DNA of 64,000 bases from Mesorhizobium sp. GTDB taxonomy: Bacteria; Pseudomonadota; Alphaproteobacteria; Rhizobiales; Rhizobiaceae. This document shows, one piece after another, positions 17,641-25,815 of the stretch (within the stretch, counting starts at the first letter, position 1; each line of letters begins with the position of its first letter). Made by a program: the position numbers and the translations under genes. The stretch covers positions 102,986-166,985 of the forward strand of contig NZ_SUGA01000006.1 of the NCBI RefSeq assembly GCF_004963255.1. The letters are read 5' to 3'. The notes under the pieces are model-generated. The model worked only from the letters and a program-made list of their open reading frames with translations, made no database searches and had not been told where the DNA came from.

Positions 17641-18468
17641 TCAGCCATCGGTCGAGATGGTTACGGCCCTCCAGGCTTCGATCTCCTGCTGCAGGCGTTC
17701 GATACGTTCGGACACGAGCTTGAGGGCGTCGCTGCCAAGTAGGAGCTGCTGCGGCGGAGCTTCGGATTCCACCAAAGCCAACACGGCCTTGGCAAGCTTG
17801 CCGGGGTCGCCAAGCTGCCTGCCGCTTTTCGCCTGCCGGGCTTCACGGATCGGGTCGAACAGCGCGTCATAATCCGCGATAGACCTTTCGGTCCGGACCA
17901 TGGAGCGCCCGGCCCAGTCCGTCCGGAAGGAACCGGGGCAGACGGCCGTAACGCGAACGCCAAACGGGGCCATTTCCGAACGCATCACCTCCGATATGCC
18001 CTGGAGCGCGAACTTGCTGCCACAGTAGTAAGCAATGCCCGGCATCGTGATCATGCCGCCCATCGAGGTGACATTGACGATGAAGCCACGGCGTCGCTCG
18101 CGGAACTTCGGAAGAAACGCCTTGGCGACCGCCACGGCGCCGAAGACGTTCACGTCGAACTGACGCCGCATCTCTTCGAGCGGTGACTCTTCAAGCACGC
18201 CTTCGTGGCCATAGCCGGCATTGTTGATCAGGACATCGACGGGCCCGTGCTCTTCCTCCGCCTGCGCGACGACGTCCGGCACGCGGTCGAACTCCGTGAC
18301 ATCGCACATGACCGTCCGCATCGCAGGCAGGGATCTGCCGAGTGCCGCGCGTGACGTCTCGGACCGTACGGCGCCGATGACCGTATGGCCTGTTTGGATG
18401 GCGGCGGAAGCGATGGCGAGGCCAAAGCCGGAATTGGCACCGGTGATGAAGAAGGTCTTTTTCGCCAT
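17641..18468 (-). CDS. SDR family oxidoreductase
   Basis: 275 residues, classical short-chain dehydrogenase. The NAD(P)-binding 'TGANSGFG' is at residues 9-16, 'NNAG' near 85-90, the Ser of the triad in 'VNVTSMGG', and the catalytic Y-x3-K in 'YYCGSKFAL'. Substrate is unknown. It lies divergent to an AraC-type regulator, the usual arrangement for a regulator and its target. Confidence 0.85.
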   Translation of the reverse strand: MAKKTFFITGANSGFGLAIASAAIQTGHTVIGAVRSETSRAALGRSLPAMRTVMCDVTEFDRVPDVVAQAEEEHGPVDVLINNAGYGHEGVLEESPLEEMRRQFDVNVFGAVAVAKAFLPKFRERRRGFIVNVTSMGGMITMPGIAYYCGSKFALQGISEVMRSEMAPFGVRVTAVCPGSFRTDWAGRSMVRTERSIADYDALFDPIREARQAKSGRQLGDPGKLAKAVLALVESEAPPQQLLLGSDALKLVSERIERLQQEIEAWRAVTISTDG

Positions 18469-18542
18469 TGTCTGCCGTCCTTGTTGATGGAGTGTGGCTT
18501 GACAGATAGTATTGTGCGGTGGGCATCCCGATTGCGGTTTCT

Positions 18543-19475
18543 ATGAATTCCTTGCCAAATCCTATCGAAGCAGATCCCGGACGAAAACGGGAACTGGTCG
18601 ATCTGGCCGAAGGTCTCGGCGAACGCATTGGATACAACGCCACCGCACTCCAGAGCGTGCGGGTGCTCCGGACGGAGGCCGTGCTCCATGACGTCCCGGT
18701 GCTTTATGAGCCGGGCGCGGTGTTCGTCCTGCAGGGAAGCAAGCGAGGCATCCTCGAACGGGAGGTCTACCTCTACGACGAAGAACACTATTTGGCGGTG
18801 TCGGTGCCGGTTCCGTTTCGAATGGAGTCGATGGCCAGCCCCGATCGTCCGCTGCTTGCCGTCTATGTCGAGTTTGACATGCGGCTGGCGGCCGAGATTG
18901 CAGGGCGGCTGGAGACGCATTCCGCAATGGGAAGCGACAGGCCGCAAAGCCTCATATCGAGCAGGATGGAGGCCGATATTGAGGATGTGCTGCTGCGCCT
19001 TTTGAAGGCGCTTCGCAACCCTGCCGAGACCGCCATTCTTGGATCAGGCCTGCTGCGCGAGCTGCATTACCGGGTGCTGATTGGCCCGCAAGGCGGCGCA
19101 ATGATCGCAGCCTTGCAGCAAAGGGGCAGGTCGGGAAGGATCGTGCGGAGCCTTGCATGGCTGCGGGAAAACTACAGCTGCGAAATCTCGGTCGCCGATC
19201 TGGCGAGAGAAGCAGGCATGAGCGTGCCTTCCTACCACCTCCATTTCAGGGAGATGACCGGAAGCAGCCCGATGCAGTACGTGAAAGCCATGCGGCTGCA
19301 CGAGGCAAGACTGATGATCGCGCGCAAGGGCACGATTGCTCAGGCCGCGGCTTCGGTCGGCTATGCGAGCGCGGCTCAGTTTAGCCGTGATTTCAAGCGG
19401 CATTTTGGGCGCACGGCTTCTGAAGAGATGAACTGGGTCCGTCGCCATCTGGGCGAGCTTGCCTGGGCGGAGTAG
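18543..19475 (+). CDS. AraC family transcriptional regulator
   Basis: 310 residues. The N-terminal AraC_N cupin-like ligand domain covers about residues 20-180. The C-terminal double helix-turn-helix has 'ISVADLAREAGMSVPSYHLHF' (part) and 'GYASAAQFSRDFKRHFG'. It probably controls the divergent SDR gene 75 bp away. The ATG at 18543 was chosen; a GTG at 18519 in the same frame is possible, and neither has a good ribosome site. A TTGACA hexamer lies at 18499-18504 in the shared promoter region, without a clear -10 partner. Confidence 0.8.
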   Translation: MNSLPNPIEADPGRKRELVDLAEGLGERIGYNATALQSVRVLRTEAVLHDVPVLYEPGAVFVLQGSKRGILEREVYLYDEEHYLAVSVPVPFRMESMASPDRPLLAVYVEFDMRLAAEIAGRLETHSAMGSDRPQSLISSRMEADIEDVLLRLLKALRNPAETAILGSGLLRELHYRVLIGPQGGAMIAALQQRGRSGRIVRSLAWLRENYSCEISVADLAREAGMSVPSYHLHFREMTGSSPMQYVKAMRLHEARLMIARKGTIAQAAASVGYASAAQFSRDFKRHFGRTASEEMNWVRRHLGELAWAE

Positions 19476-19505
19476 CCGCCATTGGCGCTCAGCCGGCTCC
19501 TCGGT

Positions 19506-20153
19506 CTATGGCTTCCTGAAGAAGCCCGACAGAATATTCGGACCCGCTTCTCCGGGCCGCAGCCTGATCCCGTCCTCGAAACAGTTCAGGGTCACACAGT
19601 CGAAGCCGTTGTGCGCGAGCAGCGCCACCAGCGAGTCGCGGTCGAAGTGGTGCAGGTGCTCGTTGGGGAGGCGCATGCGCCAGGTCCGGAACCAGGCGTC
19701 GCCGTCGGCGCCGAGCTCACGCCAGCGGCAATAAGGGACGGCGACGGCCAGATGCCGGGTCTGCAGGCGGGCGAGGAAGCTGAGATCCGGGATGTGCTCG
19801 AGCACGTCGAACATGGCGACGAGATCCCACGAGCCGGCGAGCGCCTCCTCCCAATCGACAAAGCGGACACCTTGGGGCAGCGGAAACTCGGCGATGTCGC
19901 AGCCGGCGCAATCGGCGACGCCGGTAATCTTGGCGGCTTCGATGAATGTGCCGGTGCCGTATCCGATCTCCAGCACCGAGCGCGGAATTTCGCCGGTGAT
20001 CCCCAGCACCCAGCCAAGCCGCTGATAGCCGAGCTTGATGGTCCGGTCGCTCAGGTCCTCGTAGTACGAGATGTATTTCTTGTCGTACTTGATCGGCGTG
20101 AAGTCGATCTGGTGGATCACGCCGAATTCGTCCGCCTCATAATTATCCAGCAT
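19506..20153 (-). CDS. Class I SAM-dependent methyltransferase
   Basis: 215 residues. Motif I 'VLEIGYGTGTFIEAA' binds S-adenosylmethionine; 'GCDIAEF' follows, and 'DLVAMFDVLEHI' is motif post-I/II of the Methyltransf_23 type. 'NEHLHHFDRDSL' is typical of methyltransferases that act in sugar or glycan pathways. Target unknown. It stands alone, tail-to-tail with the AraC gene. Confidence 0.75.
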   Translation of the reverse strand: MLDNYEADEFGVIHQIDFTPIKYDKKYISYYEDLSDRTIKLGYQRLGWVLGITGEIPRSVLEIGYGTGTFIEAAKITGVADCAGCDIAEFPLPQGVRFVDWEEALAGSWDLVAMFDVLEHIPDLSFLARLQTRHLAVAVPYCRWRELGADGDAWFRTWRMRLPNEHLHHFDRDSLVALLAHNGFDCVTLNCFEDGIRLRPGEAGPNILSGFFRKP

Positions 20154-20230
20154 TCAGACGCCGCCTCCGCATCCGAATTCTCTACATGGCAGAGCTAAAC
20201 GCAACGTAACGGGAACGCTGAGCGCTTGCG

Positions 20231-20482
20231 TCAAATCCCGTTGGTGCGCCTCGCCATCAGCCGCAGCCAAGGCGTCAGATGGAAGCCCGCCATCAACAGA
20301 TACATCGGCGCCATGCCGCTGAGGACCGAGGCTTCCGACATGCACGTCATGTCGTGATCGCCATAGGCTGCCGTCAGCAGCGCCATCATGGCGAAGGTCG
20401 GCGCCGCGGCGAGGCAAAGCCAGTCGGCGAGGCCGAAGCCGCTCAAGCCGGTTGGGCGAGGGGCGGAATTGTGGATGCTCAT
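20231..20482 (-). CDS. Small membrane protein of unknown function
   Basis: 83 residues with two predicted membrane helices ('DWLCLAAAPTFAMMALLTA' and 'GMAPMYLLMAGFHLTPWL') separated by a short loop with a Cys. The ATG at 20482 is preferred to a GTG at 20491; GGAAGGTG lies just upstream. It follows the DUF899 gene on the same strand with a hairpin between, so it may be co-transcribed. No function can be named. Confidence 0.6.
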   Translation of the reverse strand: MSIHNSAPRPTGLSGFGLADWLCLAAAPTFAMMALLTAAYGDHDMTCMSEASVLSGMAPMYLLMAGFHLTPWLRLMARRTNGI

Positions 20483-20544
20483 GATATTCACCTTCCCGAA
20501 GTGGTCGGGTTTTTAAATGTTCGGAGAGATGCCGGGATCGGCTT

Positions 20545-20567
20545 CGGCGGCGCGGTTCGCGCCGCCG
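20545..20567 (-). terminator. GC hairpin between DUF899 and small membrane protein genes
   Basis: CGGCGGCGCG (20545-20554) and CGCGCCGCCG (20558-20567) form a 10-bp perfect stem with a 3-nt loop 15 bp after the DUF899 stop. No T-run follows. It may stabilise the upstream mRNA or partly terminate. Confidence 0.5.
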
Positions 20568-20581
20568 GAGTCGCTTCACGT

Positions 20582-21331
20582 TCAGGCGCTCTTGTTGCGG
20601 AACGCCGCTTCGCCGGCATCCGAGACCTCGACCCATCTCTGATCGGGGGCGGTGCCCGCTTCGTAGTTGTCGTGCCAGTTCCACCATTTGTAGGTCTGGG
20701 TCTGCGGATAGCCCGCGGGCGAGTCCTCCCACACCTCCTGACGGCCGAGCGGCGTGACGTCGAGATAGCTCCAGACGGTGCCGAAGGCTTCGTCGCCGCG
20801 GTTGTTGACGAAATAGGTGCGGAAGATGCGCTTGCCGTCATGGATGAAGACGTTGTGGCCGTGCCATTGGTCGACGCCGAAATCCTTATCCCAGCTGTCG
20901 GTGATGGTGTACCAGGGCATCTTCCAGTCCATCTGTTGCTTCAACCGCTGGATGTCGGCCTGGGGCGCGCGCGAGGCATAGGCAAGCGTGGTGTCGCGGG
21001 CGTTGAGATGGGCAAGGTTGCCGACCATGTCGGCGCCGAGCGAGCAGCCGCGGCAGGCATGTTCGGGCCAGCCAAAGACGCCCGGCTCGAAGAAGGCGCG
21101 GTAGATGACGAGCTGGCGGCGGCCTTCGAAGAGGTCGAGCAGGCTTGCCTTGCCGTTCGGGCCTTCGAACACATAGTCCTTGGTGACTTCCATCCAGGGC
21201 ATGCGGCGGCGTTCGGCGGCCAATGCGTCGCGGGCGCGGGTCATCGCCTTTTCCTTGACCAGCATTTCTTCATAGGCGCCTTCCCACGCTTCCTGCGAAA
21301 CGACCGGCGGTGTCTTCATCTGTTGGGTCAT
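20582..21331 (-). CDS. DUF899 family thioredoxin-like protein
   Basis: 249 residues. The DUF899 family has a thioredoxin-like fold; here 'DLFEGRRQLVIYRAFF' is the core strand and 'HACRGCSLGAD' carries the conserved C-x2-C. 'NVFIHDGKRIFRTYFVNNRGDE' (part) and the 'SYLDVTPLGRQE' tail are also family features. The molecular role is not established. The start at 21331 is an ATG; longer open sequence upstream is not coding. It diverges from the TPR/HTH gene at 21452. Confidence 0.85.
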   Translation of the reverse strand: MTQQMKTPPVVSQEAWEGAYEEMLVKEKAMTRARDALAAERRRMPWMEVTKDYVFEGPNGKASLLDLFEGRRQLVIYRAFFEPGVFGWPEHACRGCSLGADMVGNLAHLNARDTTLAYASRAPQADIQRLKQQMDWKMPWYTITDSWDKDFGVDQWHGHNVFIHDGKRIFRTYFVNNRGDEAFGTVWSYLDVTPLGRQEVWEDSPAGYPQTQTYKWWNWHDNYEAGTAPDQRWVEVSDAGEAAFRNKSA

Positions 21332-21451
21332 TGCTCTTGTCCCGTTCTTGGGTTTGGTTGGGGGTGACAGGGACAGACATAGGCCGCATGGTTCGATGGT
21401 GAGAGTTACAAGTGTGACGCGATTTGATCTGGCGGGCCCTGAGGCGATGGC

Positions 21452-22672
21452 ATGGACTCGCTGATCAACGCCGCCGGCCGCGCCCTCGCCGCGGGCGATC
21501 CGCTCGGCGCCTTGAAGCGCGTCGCCCTGCGCGACGACGCGCCGGCGCTGGCGCTGCGCGGCATCGCGATGGCGCAGCTCGGCGATTTCGCCAAGGCCAA
21601 GGCGCTGCTGAAGGACGCGGCGAGGGCCTTCAGTTCGAGGGAGACTGTCGCGCGCGCCCGCTGCGTCGTCGCCGAGGCCGAGATTGCCCTGGTCTCGCGC
21701 GACCTCGGCTGGTCGGAGAAGGCCTTGCGATCCGCACGCGCCACGCTTGCCGCGCATGGCGACCGGCTGAACGCCGCCTATGCCGGCAGCCTCGAGGCGC
21801 GCCGGCTCATCCTGATCGGCCGGCTCGACGAGGCCGAGCGGCTGCTTTCGGATTTCGATCCGGCGCCGCTGCCGCCGGTTGCGCGCGTCGCGCATGAACT
21901 GGCCGCGGCCGGCATCGCGGTCCGGCGCCTGAGGACGAAGGCGGCGCGCTCGGCGTTCGGCCGAGCATCGCTGGCCGCTTACGAAGCCAACATCCCGGCC
22001 TTGAAGGCCGAAGTCGAAGCGGCATCCCTGGTCCTGAACACGCCGGTCGGCCGATTGATCTCGGGAGGCGCGGAGAAAGATCTGCTGCTTGACGAGGTCG
22101 AGATGCTGCTGACCTCGGGCGCGCTGGTCATCGATGCCTGCCGCAACGTGGTGCGCGAGGCCGATGCGGTCGTCTCGTTGGCGACACGGCCGGTGTTGTT
22201 CGCGCTGGCGCGCACGCTTGCCGAGGCATGGCCGGCGGATGCCTCGCGTGAGATGCTGTTGAGACGCGCCTTTCGGGCAAGGCACGCGGATGAATCGCAT
22301 CGCGCGCGGCTGAGGGTCGAGATGGGGCGGCTGCGCGCCGAGCTCACCGGGTTGGCCGAGATCAATGCCACGGCCGGCGGCTTTGCCTTGACGCCGTTGA
22401 AGGCCGCCGAGGTCGTGGTGCTGGCGCCGCCGGTCGAAGACGAGCATGGCGCGGTGCTTGCCTTTCTGACCGATGGCGAGGCCTGGTCGAGCTCGGCGCT
22501 GGCGATCGCGCTCGGCGCCAGCGCGCGCACCGTGCAGCGGGCGCTGGAAGAACTGTCGACGCAGAACAAGGTGCAGCCGGTCGGTCGCGGCCGGGCGCGC
22601 CGCTGGATGATGCCGCCGGTGACCGGATTCCCGACTGTGTTGTTACTCCCGGGGCCGCTGCCGACCGACTAG
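21452..22672 (+). CDS. TPR-like helix-turn-helix regulator
   Basis: 406 residues. The N-terminal and middle parts are Ala/Leu-rich helical repeats, TPR-like. The last ~70 residues contain a winged-helix-like segment ('SSALAIALGASARTVQRALEEL' in part) followed by a basic 'GRGRARRW' end, suggesting DNA binding by a C-terminal HTH. It is divergently transcribed from the DUF899 gene 120 bp away and so may regulate it. Function is by architecture only. Confidence 0.65.
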   Translation: MDSLINAAGRALAAGDPLGALKRVALRDDAPALALRGIAMAQLGDFAKAKALLKDAARAFSSRETVARARCVVAEAEIALVSRDLGWSEKALRSARATLAAHGDRLNAAYAGSLEARRLILIGRLDEAERLLSDFDPAPLPPVARVAHELAAAGIAVRRLRTKAARSAFGRASLAAYEANIPALKAEVEAASLVLNTPVGRLISGGAEKDLLLDEVEMLLTSGALVIDACRNVVREADAVVSLATRPVLFALARTLAEAWPADASREMLLRRAFRARHADESHRARLRVEMGRLRAELTGLAEINATAGGFALTPLKAAEVVVLAPPVEDEHGAVLAFLTDGEAWSSSALAIALGASARTVQRALEELSTQNKVQPVGRGRARRWMMPPVTGFPTVLLLPGPLPTD

Positions 22673-22703
22673 TGTGCGGCCATTGTTCGAATGGAGATCG
22701 AAA

Positions 22704-23342
22704 ATGAAACGAGCCGCTGCCGAGATCCTGCGCGAATACGGACCGTTCCCCGGCGTCGAGCGCGTCAACGGCGTTACCTATGACGGCAAGAACGTCTGGT
22801 TCGCCAGTGGCGACAAGCTGAACGCGCTCGATCCCGACAGCGGCAAGATCGTGCGTACGATCGATGTCGCGTCGCATGCCGGGACTGCCTTCGATGGCGA
22901 GTATCTCTACCAGATTGCCGAGGATCGCATCCACAAGGTCGACCCGAAGATCGGCAAGGTCGTCGCCACCATTCCGGCTCCCGGCAATGGCGGCGATTCA
23001 GGCATGGCCTGGGCCGAGGGTTCGCTCTGGGTCGGCGAATACCGGGCGCACAAGATTCATCAGATCGATCCTGAAACGGGCAAGGTGATCCGTACCATCG
23101 AATCGAAGCGTGTCGTCACCGGGGTCACCTGGGTAGATGGCGAGCTCTGGCACGCCACCTGGGAGGGCGAGGAGGGCGACCTGGTGCGCGTCGATCCCGA
23201 CACGGGCGACGTGCTGCAGGAGCTGGCGATGCCCTCCGGCGTGTCGGGGCTGGAATCGGACGGCGGCGGCTGCTTCTTCTGTGGCGGCGGCAGCAGCGGC
23301 AAGATCAAGGCCGCAAAGCGTCCGGGACACGAAAGCAAGTAA
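22704..23342 (+). CDS. Beta-propeller (YncE/glutamine-cyclotransferase-like) protein
   Basis: 212 residues made of four to five ~45-residue blades with recurring 'LDPDSGKIVRTI', 'VDPKIGKVVATI', 'IDPETGKVIRTI' and 'VDPDTGDVLQEL'. This is a PQQ-like or YncE-like WD repeat. The C-terminus is Gly/Cys-rich ('GGGCFFCGGGSSGK'). The ATG at 22704, with GGAG upstream, is preferred to GTG 22674. No signal peptide is seen. The catalytic residues of glutamine cyclotransferases cannot be confirmed, so a non-enzymatic propeller is equally likely. Confidence 0.7.
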   Translation: MKRAAAEILREYGPFPGVERVNGVTYDGKNVWFASGDKLNALDPDSGKIVRTIDVASHAGTAFDGEYLYQIAEDRIHKVDPKIGKVVATIPAPGNGGDSGMAWAEGSLWVGEYRAHKIHQIDPETGKVIRTIESKRVVTGVTWVDGELWHATWEGEEGDLVRVDPDTGDVLQELAMPSGVSGLESDGGGCFFCGGGSSGKIKAAKRPGHESK

Positions 23343-23354
23343 GGAACAGTGGAA

Positions 23355-23376
23355 AGGCGGCCCGGTCAGGCCGCCT
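23355..23376. terminator. Hairpin between convergent genes
   Basis: AGGCGGCC (23355-23362) pairs with GGCCGCCT (23369-23376) over a 6-nt loop. It lies 13 bp after the propeller gene and overlaps the last codons of the convergent acyltransferase gene. No T-run. Confidence 0.4.
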
Positions 23377-24451
23377 CGCGCGCCGGCCGCGTCATTGGCT
23401 TGGAGGCCTTCGCGGCGTTTGGCTCATCGACATGCGCCCAGGCCGGCCGCTCGAACAGGAAGGCGCCGAAGCCAATGCGCTTGACGATGAAATAGAGCGC
23501 GACCGGGCTGATGACCGAGACAATCAGCACCGCTAGGCTCAGCATCCCGGTGTCGGTCAGGAGGCCGCTCGCCAGCATGACACCGCGGAAGATCGACATC
23601 GGAATGGTGAAGGCGACATAGACCACCAGCGAATGCTCGCCGAGCCAGCGCAGCCACTCCATGGAAGCAAATTTCGACAGAAAGCCGCCGGCCACGCACA
23701 GCGCCACCGCGCCGGCGACGGCCAGCGTCAGATGCAGTGGCGGCCATGCCGCCAGGCCCATCTGCATGCCGACCGGCTGCATCGCATAGCCCGGCGAATA
23801 GACGAGCAGCCCGTTGACGAGCGCCCAGGTGAGCAGGCCCGCGACGGCGATCGCCGGACGAGCCTGCGTCCATTCCACCAGCCGGAAGATCAGCGGCGCG
23901 AGCACGAAGCCGAGATAGAAGAACACGAAATAGGCCGCGAACTGCTCGAGCGCGTAGCTGTCCGGCTTCGGCGCCCACATCTGCAGCGCGGCAGCGAACG
24001 GGATGACGATCCAGTGCGGCACGCGAAGCTCGCGCAGCACGCGGATCACGATACCGAAAACCGCCAGCATGTAGATGAACCACAACACGCCATAAGGCTG
24101 TACGACGGCCATTACGAGGTCGTGCAGCATGCCGGCGGGATCGCGGCTGAAGATGCCGATCTTCAGCCCGATCGAGATGATCGCCCACAGCACGTAGAAA
24201 TAGAGATAGTGGACGACACGACGGTCGACATAACGCCGCCACGGCCGGTCGATCACTTGCGACAGGAACAGGCCCGAGATCAGGAAGAATTCCGGCATGC
24301 GGAAGGGCGTCGCGAAGCCGATGACATAGTGCAGGAAGCCGACGCCGCCAGTGTATTCACCGGTGTTGTAGGCCGAATACATCATCACCACCAGGATGAT
24401 GGAAAGGCCTTTTGCCGTGTCCACCCACGGCATGCGGTTGGGGCTGCTCAT
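23366..24451 (-). CDS. Acyltransferase 3 family membrane protein
   Basis: 361 residues with about ten membrane helices. It opens with 'MPWVDTAKGLSIILVVMMYS', the acyltransferase-3 signature in which an Asp-Ala/Thr-x-Lys-Gly precedes the first helix; 'FRMPEFFLISGLFLS' is the second hallmark. Such proteins O-acetylate or succinylate polysaccharides, lipopolysaccharide or osmoregulated glucans in the inner membrane. The usual catalytic His after helix 1 is not obvious here: the position reads 'MMYSAYNTG', so substrate and activity are open. The ATG at 24451 is chosen from homology. Confidence 0.75.
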   Translation of the reverse strand: MSSPNRMPWVDTAKGLSIILVVMMYSAYNTGEYTGGVGFLHYVIGFATPFRMPEFFLISGLFLSQVIDRPWRRYVDRRVVHYLYFYVLWAIISIGLKIGIFSRDPAGMLHDLVMAVVQPYGVLWFIYMLAVFGIVIRVLRELRVPHWIVIPFAAALQMWAPKPDSYALEQFAAYFVFFYLGFVLAPLIFRLVEWTQARPAIAVAGLLTWALVNGLLVYSPGYAMQPVGMQMGLAAWPPLHLTLAVAGAVALCVAGGFLSKFASMEWLRWLGEHSLVVYVAFTIPMSIFRGVMLASGLLTDTGMLSLAVLIVSVISPVALYFIVKRIGFGAFLFERPAWAHVDEPNAAKASKPMTRPAREAA

Positions 24452-24558
24452 GCGCGATCTCGAGGAAAATTCAACTGCCGCGATTGTAGCGGACCGGCGA
24501 ATGCCTCGCAGCAACAAGCTTACGATATCGTAAACGGAAACCTTGTTCGGTGCCTGCG

Positions 24559-25815
24559 TTAACCATCGCCTGACGCGGGAGACGGGGCGGCGGCATGCGT
24601 CTCGCGCATTGCTATCGCGACAATTGCGCCCGACAGGAAGGTCAGCGCCGCGATGGCCCCGATCGCCGCGGCGAAGCCGAAGAAATCGGCGATCAGGCCC
24701 GCGGCGAGGGCGCCAATTGCGTAGCCGAGGTCGCGCCAGAAGCGGTAGACGCTGAGCGAGCGCGCCCGCCATGAGGGATGCGAGGCGTCCGAAACCGCCG
24801 CGATCAGGCTCGGATAGACCATCGCCGTGCCGAGGCCGAGCAGCAGGCTCGCCAGCAACCACCAGCCGAAATCGCGCGTCATGGCGGTCAAGAGAAGCCC
24901 CGCCGCCTGCACCCACATGCCGGCGACGATCAGGCCCTTGCGGCCCCACCGGTCGCTCAGCGGCCCGGTCGCGACCTGCAGGACGCCCCACACCGCCGGA
25001 TAGACCGCCTTGAGGATGCCGATGCGCTCGACGCCGAGCCCGTTGGCGACGAAGAAGAGCGGGAACAGCCCCCAGCTCATGCCGTCATTCAGGTTGTTGA
25101 CCAGGCCGGCTTGGGAGGCGGCGAACAGGTTACGGTCCCCGAACGAGGTCAGAATGAAGATCTCGCGGAAGCTGAGCGGCGAAGCCTGTTTTGGGTGGTC
25201 CGCCAGCTCGAGCCGCACATGCTCGCGCGTGTCGCGCACCAGCAGGATGGACAGCGTCGCACCCAGGATCGCATAGCCGACGCCGAGATAGATCGGCACC
25301 GGACGCAGCCCGTAGCGGCTGGCGAGATAGCCGGTGAGGAAGGCGGTGATGCCGACGGCGAGGTAGCCGGCGAACTCGTTGAGGCCGACGGCCAGCCCGC
25401 GCGATTTCGGTCCGACCAGATCGACTTTCATGATCACCGTCATCGACCAGGCGAGCCCTTGGTTGATGCCGAGCAGGGCATTGGCGGCCACGATCCAGCC
25501 CCAGTTCGGAGCCCAGATGATGATGAAGGGCACCGGCAGGCCGAACAGCCAGCCGAGGATCAGCACGCGCTTGCGGCCCCATGTGTCGGCGAGTTGGCCG
25601 GAAACGAGATTGGCGCAGGCCTTGACCACGCCGAAGCTGACGATGAAGGAGACGACCAGCGTGGTGGAAGCGACGCCGAATTCCTCCGCGCCGATCAGCG
25701 GCACGACGGTCCGTTCGATGCCGACCATGCCACCGACGAAGGCGTTGATCAGCACGAGCAGCGAAAACTGCTTCCAGTTGGCCTTGAGGCCGAGCGCGAC
25801 GGCGGTGGCGTTCAC
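24559..25815 (-). CDS. MFS transporter
   Basis: 418 residues with twelve predicted membrane helices. The MFS loop 2-3 motif is 'GQLADTWGRKRVLILG' and its repeat is 'GPLSDRWGRKGLIVAG'. An inner-membrane exporter or importer of unknown substrate. The GTG start overlaps the stop of the upstream regulator gene by four bases (GTGA), so the two are translationally coupled and the regulator probably controls transport of its own signal. Confidence 0.85.
   Translation of the reverse strand: MNATAVALGLKANWKQFSLLVLINAFVGGMVGIERTVVPLIGAEEFGVASTTLVVSFIVSFGVVKACANLVSGQLADTWGRKRVLILGWLFGLPVPFIIIWAPNWGWIVAANALLGINQGLAWSMTVIMKVDLVGPKSRGLAVGLNEFAGYLAVGITAFLTGYLASRYGLRPVPIYLGVGYAILGATLSILLVRDTREHVRLELADHPKQASPLSFREIFILTSFGDRNLFAASQAGLVNNLNDGMSWGLFPLFFVANGLGVERIGILKAVYPAVWGVLQVATGPLSDRWGRKGLIVAGMWVQAAGLLLTAMTRDFGWWLLASLLLGLGTAMVYPSLIAAVSDASHPSWRARSLSVYRFWRDLGYAIGALAAGLIADFFGFAAAIGAIAALTFLSGAIVAIAMRETHAAAPSPASGDG

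Noticed and set aside
18499..18527. TTGACA as a full promoter for the AraC gene
   Set aside because: No acceptable -10 hexamer at 16-18 bp; it would also leave almost no leader before the start codon.
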